Positions 61,479 through 64,000 of a DNA stretch of 64,000 nucleotides are shown here, piece by piece. The first letter of the stretch is position 1; each line of letters starts with the position of its first letter. The translations under genes were made by a program, and so were the position numbers. This stretch comes from Candidatus Barnesiella excrementigallinarum (GTDB lineage Bacteria > Bacteroidota > Bacteroidia > Bacteroidales > Barnesiellaceae), in assembly GCA_019114445.1 (NCBI GenBank), contig DXFL01000006.1:62001-126000 (forward strand), read 5' to 3'. The notes below the pieces were generated by a model that did not search any database, was not told the DNA's origin, and was given only the letters and a program-made list of their open reading frames with translations.

Positions 61479-62759
61479 ATGGAAATTTTCATTATAGTAC
61501 TTCTTATTCTTTGCAACGGAGTACTCTCTATGTCCGAAATCGCATTGGTTTCGGCTCGAAAAGTCAAACTCGAAAACAGCGCTAAAAAAGGAAGTAAAGC
61601 CGCACAATCGGCCCTGAAACTTTCGCAAGACCCCGACCGCTTTCTCTCCACCGTACAAATCGGTATTACCCTCATCGGTATCCTCACCGGTCTCTATTCG
61701 GGCGAAGCTTTGGCTCACGATTTGGCCGGGGTGTTGGCCCAAAGTTCGGCTTTGGCTCCGTATGCACTGGGCATATCCAAAACCATTATCGTTATTATTG
61801 TCACCTACCTTACGCTTATCATCGGCGAACTGGTACCCAAGCGTATCGGAATGGTTGCCGCCGAGCGGGTAGCCAAAATCGTGTCGCGGCCCATGTCGTG
61901 GCTCTCGTACATTGCGGCTCCATTCGTATGGATTCTCACCAAAAGCACAGCCGGGGTTTGCCAATTCTTGGGCCTATCCTCGCAAAAAGAGGCCATCACC
62001 GAAGACGAAATCAAAGCTATCGTTCGCGAAGGTACCGAGGACGGTTGTGTGCAAGAGGTAGAACAAGACATCGTAGAGCGTGTATTCAACTTGGGCGACC
62101 GCAATATCTCGTCGATTATGACCCATCGCAGCGATATGGTCTGCCTCGACATACAAGACGACAATGCCACCCTCAAATCGAAAATCATACAAGATCTTCA
62201 CGCCGTATATCCTTTGTGTGAAGACAGCCTCGACAACATCATCGGCATCGTCTATCTCAAAGACCTGTTCTCCAAAATCGACGACGAGAAATTCAACATC
62301 AAGGATGTGGCCTCGGCGCCCTATTTCTTACCCGAAAACATGAGTGTCTATACCGCTATGGAGCGCTTGCGCAACGGAAATCAACGATATGGATTGGTAA
62401 CCGACGAATTTGGCAGTATAGAGGGTATCGTAACTATCAGCGACATCTTAGGCGCATTGGTCGGTACAGCCTCTTCGGGCCCGTCGTCCGACATCATCAC
62501 CCGCGACGACGGTTCATGCCTTATCGACGGGCAATGTTCGTTCTACGACTTCCTCGACCACTACGACATGACCGACCGCTACCAAGAGTACAATTACAAT
62601 ACACTGAGCGGGCTCATTCTCGAACTGTTACAACATATCCCCACCGAAGGCGAAAAGGTCGATTGGCTTTGCTTCACATTCGAAATCGTCGATATGGACG
62701 GTGCCCGAATCGACAAGATACTGGTACAGCGTACCGATGTAAGTGCCACCGGCATATAA
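61479..62759 (+). CDS. Hemolysin family protein (CNNM + CBS + CorC_HlyC)
   Basis: MEIFIIVLLILCNGVLSMSEIALVSARKVKLE, TEDEIKAIVREGTEDGCVQEVEQDIVERVFNLGDR. Confidence 0.95.
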   Translation: MEIFIIVLLILCNGVLSMSEIALVSARKVKLENSAKKGSKAAQSALKLSQDPDRFLSTVQIGITLIGILTGLYSGEALAHDLAGVLAQSSALAPYALGISKTIIVIIVTYLTLIIGELVPKRIGMVAAERVAKIVSRPMSWLSYIAAPFVWILTKSTAGVCQFLGLSSQKEAITEDEIKAIVREGTEDGCVQEVEQDIVERVFNLGDRNISSIMTHRSDMVCLDIQDDNATLKSKIIQDLHAVYPLCEDSLDNIIGIVYLKDLFSKIDDEKFNIKDVASAPYFLPENMSVYTAMERLRNGNQRYGLVTDEFGSIEGIVTISDILGALVGTASSGPSSDIITRDDGSCLIDGQCSFYDFLDHYDMTDRYQEYNYNTLSGLILELLQHIPTEGEKVDWLCFTFEIVDMDGARIDKILVQRTDVSATGI

Positions 62760-62911
62760 CAGGCAAAAAGCCGATAGCACACCGTTCCCCGGTTTGTTAT
62801 TTCGGGAAAAAGGTTTTACCTTTGCAGCCAATTAACCCTTATCAATAACCAGCGAGGGAGCCCGCAAAGCTCCCTCCCGTGTGCTTGAACACCACGTAAA
62901 AAACAAGATTT

Positions 62912-63595
62912 ATGAAACGTACTTTTTCGCTGCCCTTCCTTATCATGGGCGTTGTTTTTTGCGTCTGCCTCATCTGCTCGAACCTGCTCGAAGTGAAAAT
63001 GATTTCACTGGGAGGCATTACCGCAACCGCCGGGCTCATCGTCTTCCCCATCTCCTATATCATCAACGACTGCATTGCCGAAGTGTGGGGATACAACAAA
63101 GCCCGTTTTATCATTTGGCTCGGATTCCTCATGAATCTCATGGCCGTCATCTTTATCCAACTGGCTATCGTCTTGCCGTCGGCTCCCTTTTGGGATGGAC
63201 AAAGTTCGTTCGAAACCATCTTTGCCTCCACGCCGCGTATTTTGCTTGCCAGTTTTATCGCCTTCCTCGCCGGCTCGTTCCTCAACGCTTATGTAATGAG
63301 CAAGATGAAAATATCGAGCAACGGCAAGCACTTCTCGCTGCGGGCCATCGCCTCGACCATCGTAGGCGAAAGCGCCGACTCGCTGCTCTTTTTCCCCATT
63401 GCCTTCGGCGGAGTGGTACCGGTAAACGAGTTGGCCATACTCATTGTCACCCAAGCCTGCCTCAAAACAGCCTACGAAATTGTTATTCTGCCCGTAACCA
63501 TACGGGTAGTACGGCTGGTCAAACGTATCGACGGCAGCGATGTCTACGACCGCCAAGTTTCTTACAACATTTTCAAAATAAAAGATTTACAATAA
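62912..63595 (+). CDS. Queuosine precursor transporter (YhhQ family)
   Basis: LICSNLLEVKMISLGGITATAGLIVFPISYIINDCIAEVWGYNKAR. Confidence 0.94.
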   Translation: MKRTFSLPFLIMGVVFCVCLICSNLLEVKMISLGGITATAGLIVFPISYIINDCIAEVWGYNKARFIIWLGFLMNLMAVIFIQLAIVLPSAPFWDGQSSFETIFASTPRILLASFIAFLAGSFLNAYVMSKMKISSNGKHFSLRAIASTIVGESADSLLFFPIAFGGVVPVNELAILIVTQACLKTAYEIVILPVTIRVVRLVKRIDGSDVYDRQVSYNIFKIKDLQ

Positions 63596-63604
63596 CTCCG
63601 AACT

Positions 63605-64000
63605 ATGGAATCGAAAGAACCTCAGTTGACTCTGCTGGGGCACAAAACCGTCTACCGACAGGACTATGCCCCCGAAGTGTTGGAAACATTTGCCAACAAA
63701 CACCCCGAAAACGACTATTGGGTGCGCTTTAACTGCCCCGAATTTACCAGCCTTTGCCCCATCACTGGGCAACCCGACTTCGCCACCATACAAATCGACT
63801 ACATTCCCGGCGAACGTATGGTCGAAAGCAAAAGCCTGAAACTCTATCTGTTCAGTTTCCGCAACCACGGAGCCTTTCACGAGGATTGTGTAAACATCAT
63901 CATGAAGGATCTTATCAAACTCATGGAACCCAAGTATATCGAAGTCACCGGATTTTTCACCCCCCGCGGCGGTATAAGCATTTACCCTTATTGCAACTAC
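63605..64000 (+). CDS. queF: NADPH-dependent 7-cyano-7-deazaguanine reductase, 3'-truncated by window edge
   Basis: [29 protein letters not shown]...[54 protein letters not shown]; open to window end, absent from ORF track. Confidence 0.97.
   Translation, partial: MESKEPQLTLLGHKTVYRQDYAPEVLETFANKHPENDYWVRFNCPEFTSLCPITGQPDFATIQIDYIPGERMVESKSLKLYLFSFRNHGAFHEDCVNIIMKDLIKLMEPKYIEVTGFFTPRGGISIYPYCNY

Overview
The window is a chromosomal segment from a Bacteroidetes bacterium, most likely Bacteroidales. The lineage call rests on TAnnTTTG-type promoters, a T9SS sorting domain, GSCFA, a MurF-Alr fusion and an AURKAIP1/COX24-type mini-protein. Most of it is ordinary core genome: zwf/pgl, trmD, metA, dapA, ligA, ddl, ettA, def, ruvX, a topo IV A subunit, glyS, phoU, slyD, rne/rng, HU, queF and a tRNA-Leu(UAG). 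The accessory content is concentrated at about 3-24 kb. It consists of a complete type IIS R-M system (HTH-fused D12 methylase, second D12 methylase, BstNBI/AlwI-family endonuclease), an AT-rich AvaI/BsoBI-family R-M system, and a two-gene operon pairing a Dna2-like PD-(D/E)XK nuclease-helicase with a DNA methyltransferase. A secreted trypsin-like protease with a beta-barrel-like tail sits among them, next to an array of hairpin repeats whose stems differ in sequence but still pair. Further observations include a candidate ~67-nt sRNA with its own promoter and terminator, a 16-bp near-palindrome shared by that sRNA and a 47-aa small protein gene, a 29-aa basic protein missed by the ORF track, a clamp-binding-like C-terminus (QMTLF) on the topo IV A subunit, and a translationally coupled three-gene operon encoding a u-spanin-like lipoprotein. 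All family assignments come from reading motifs; no database search was run.
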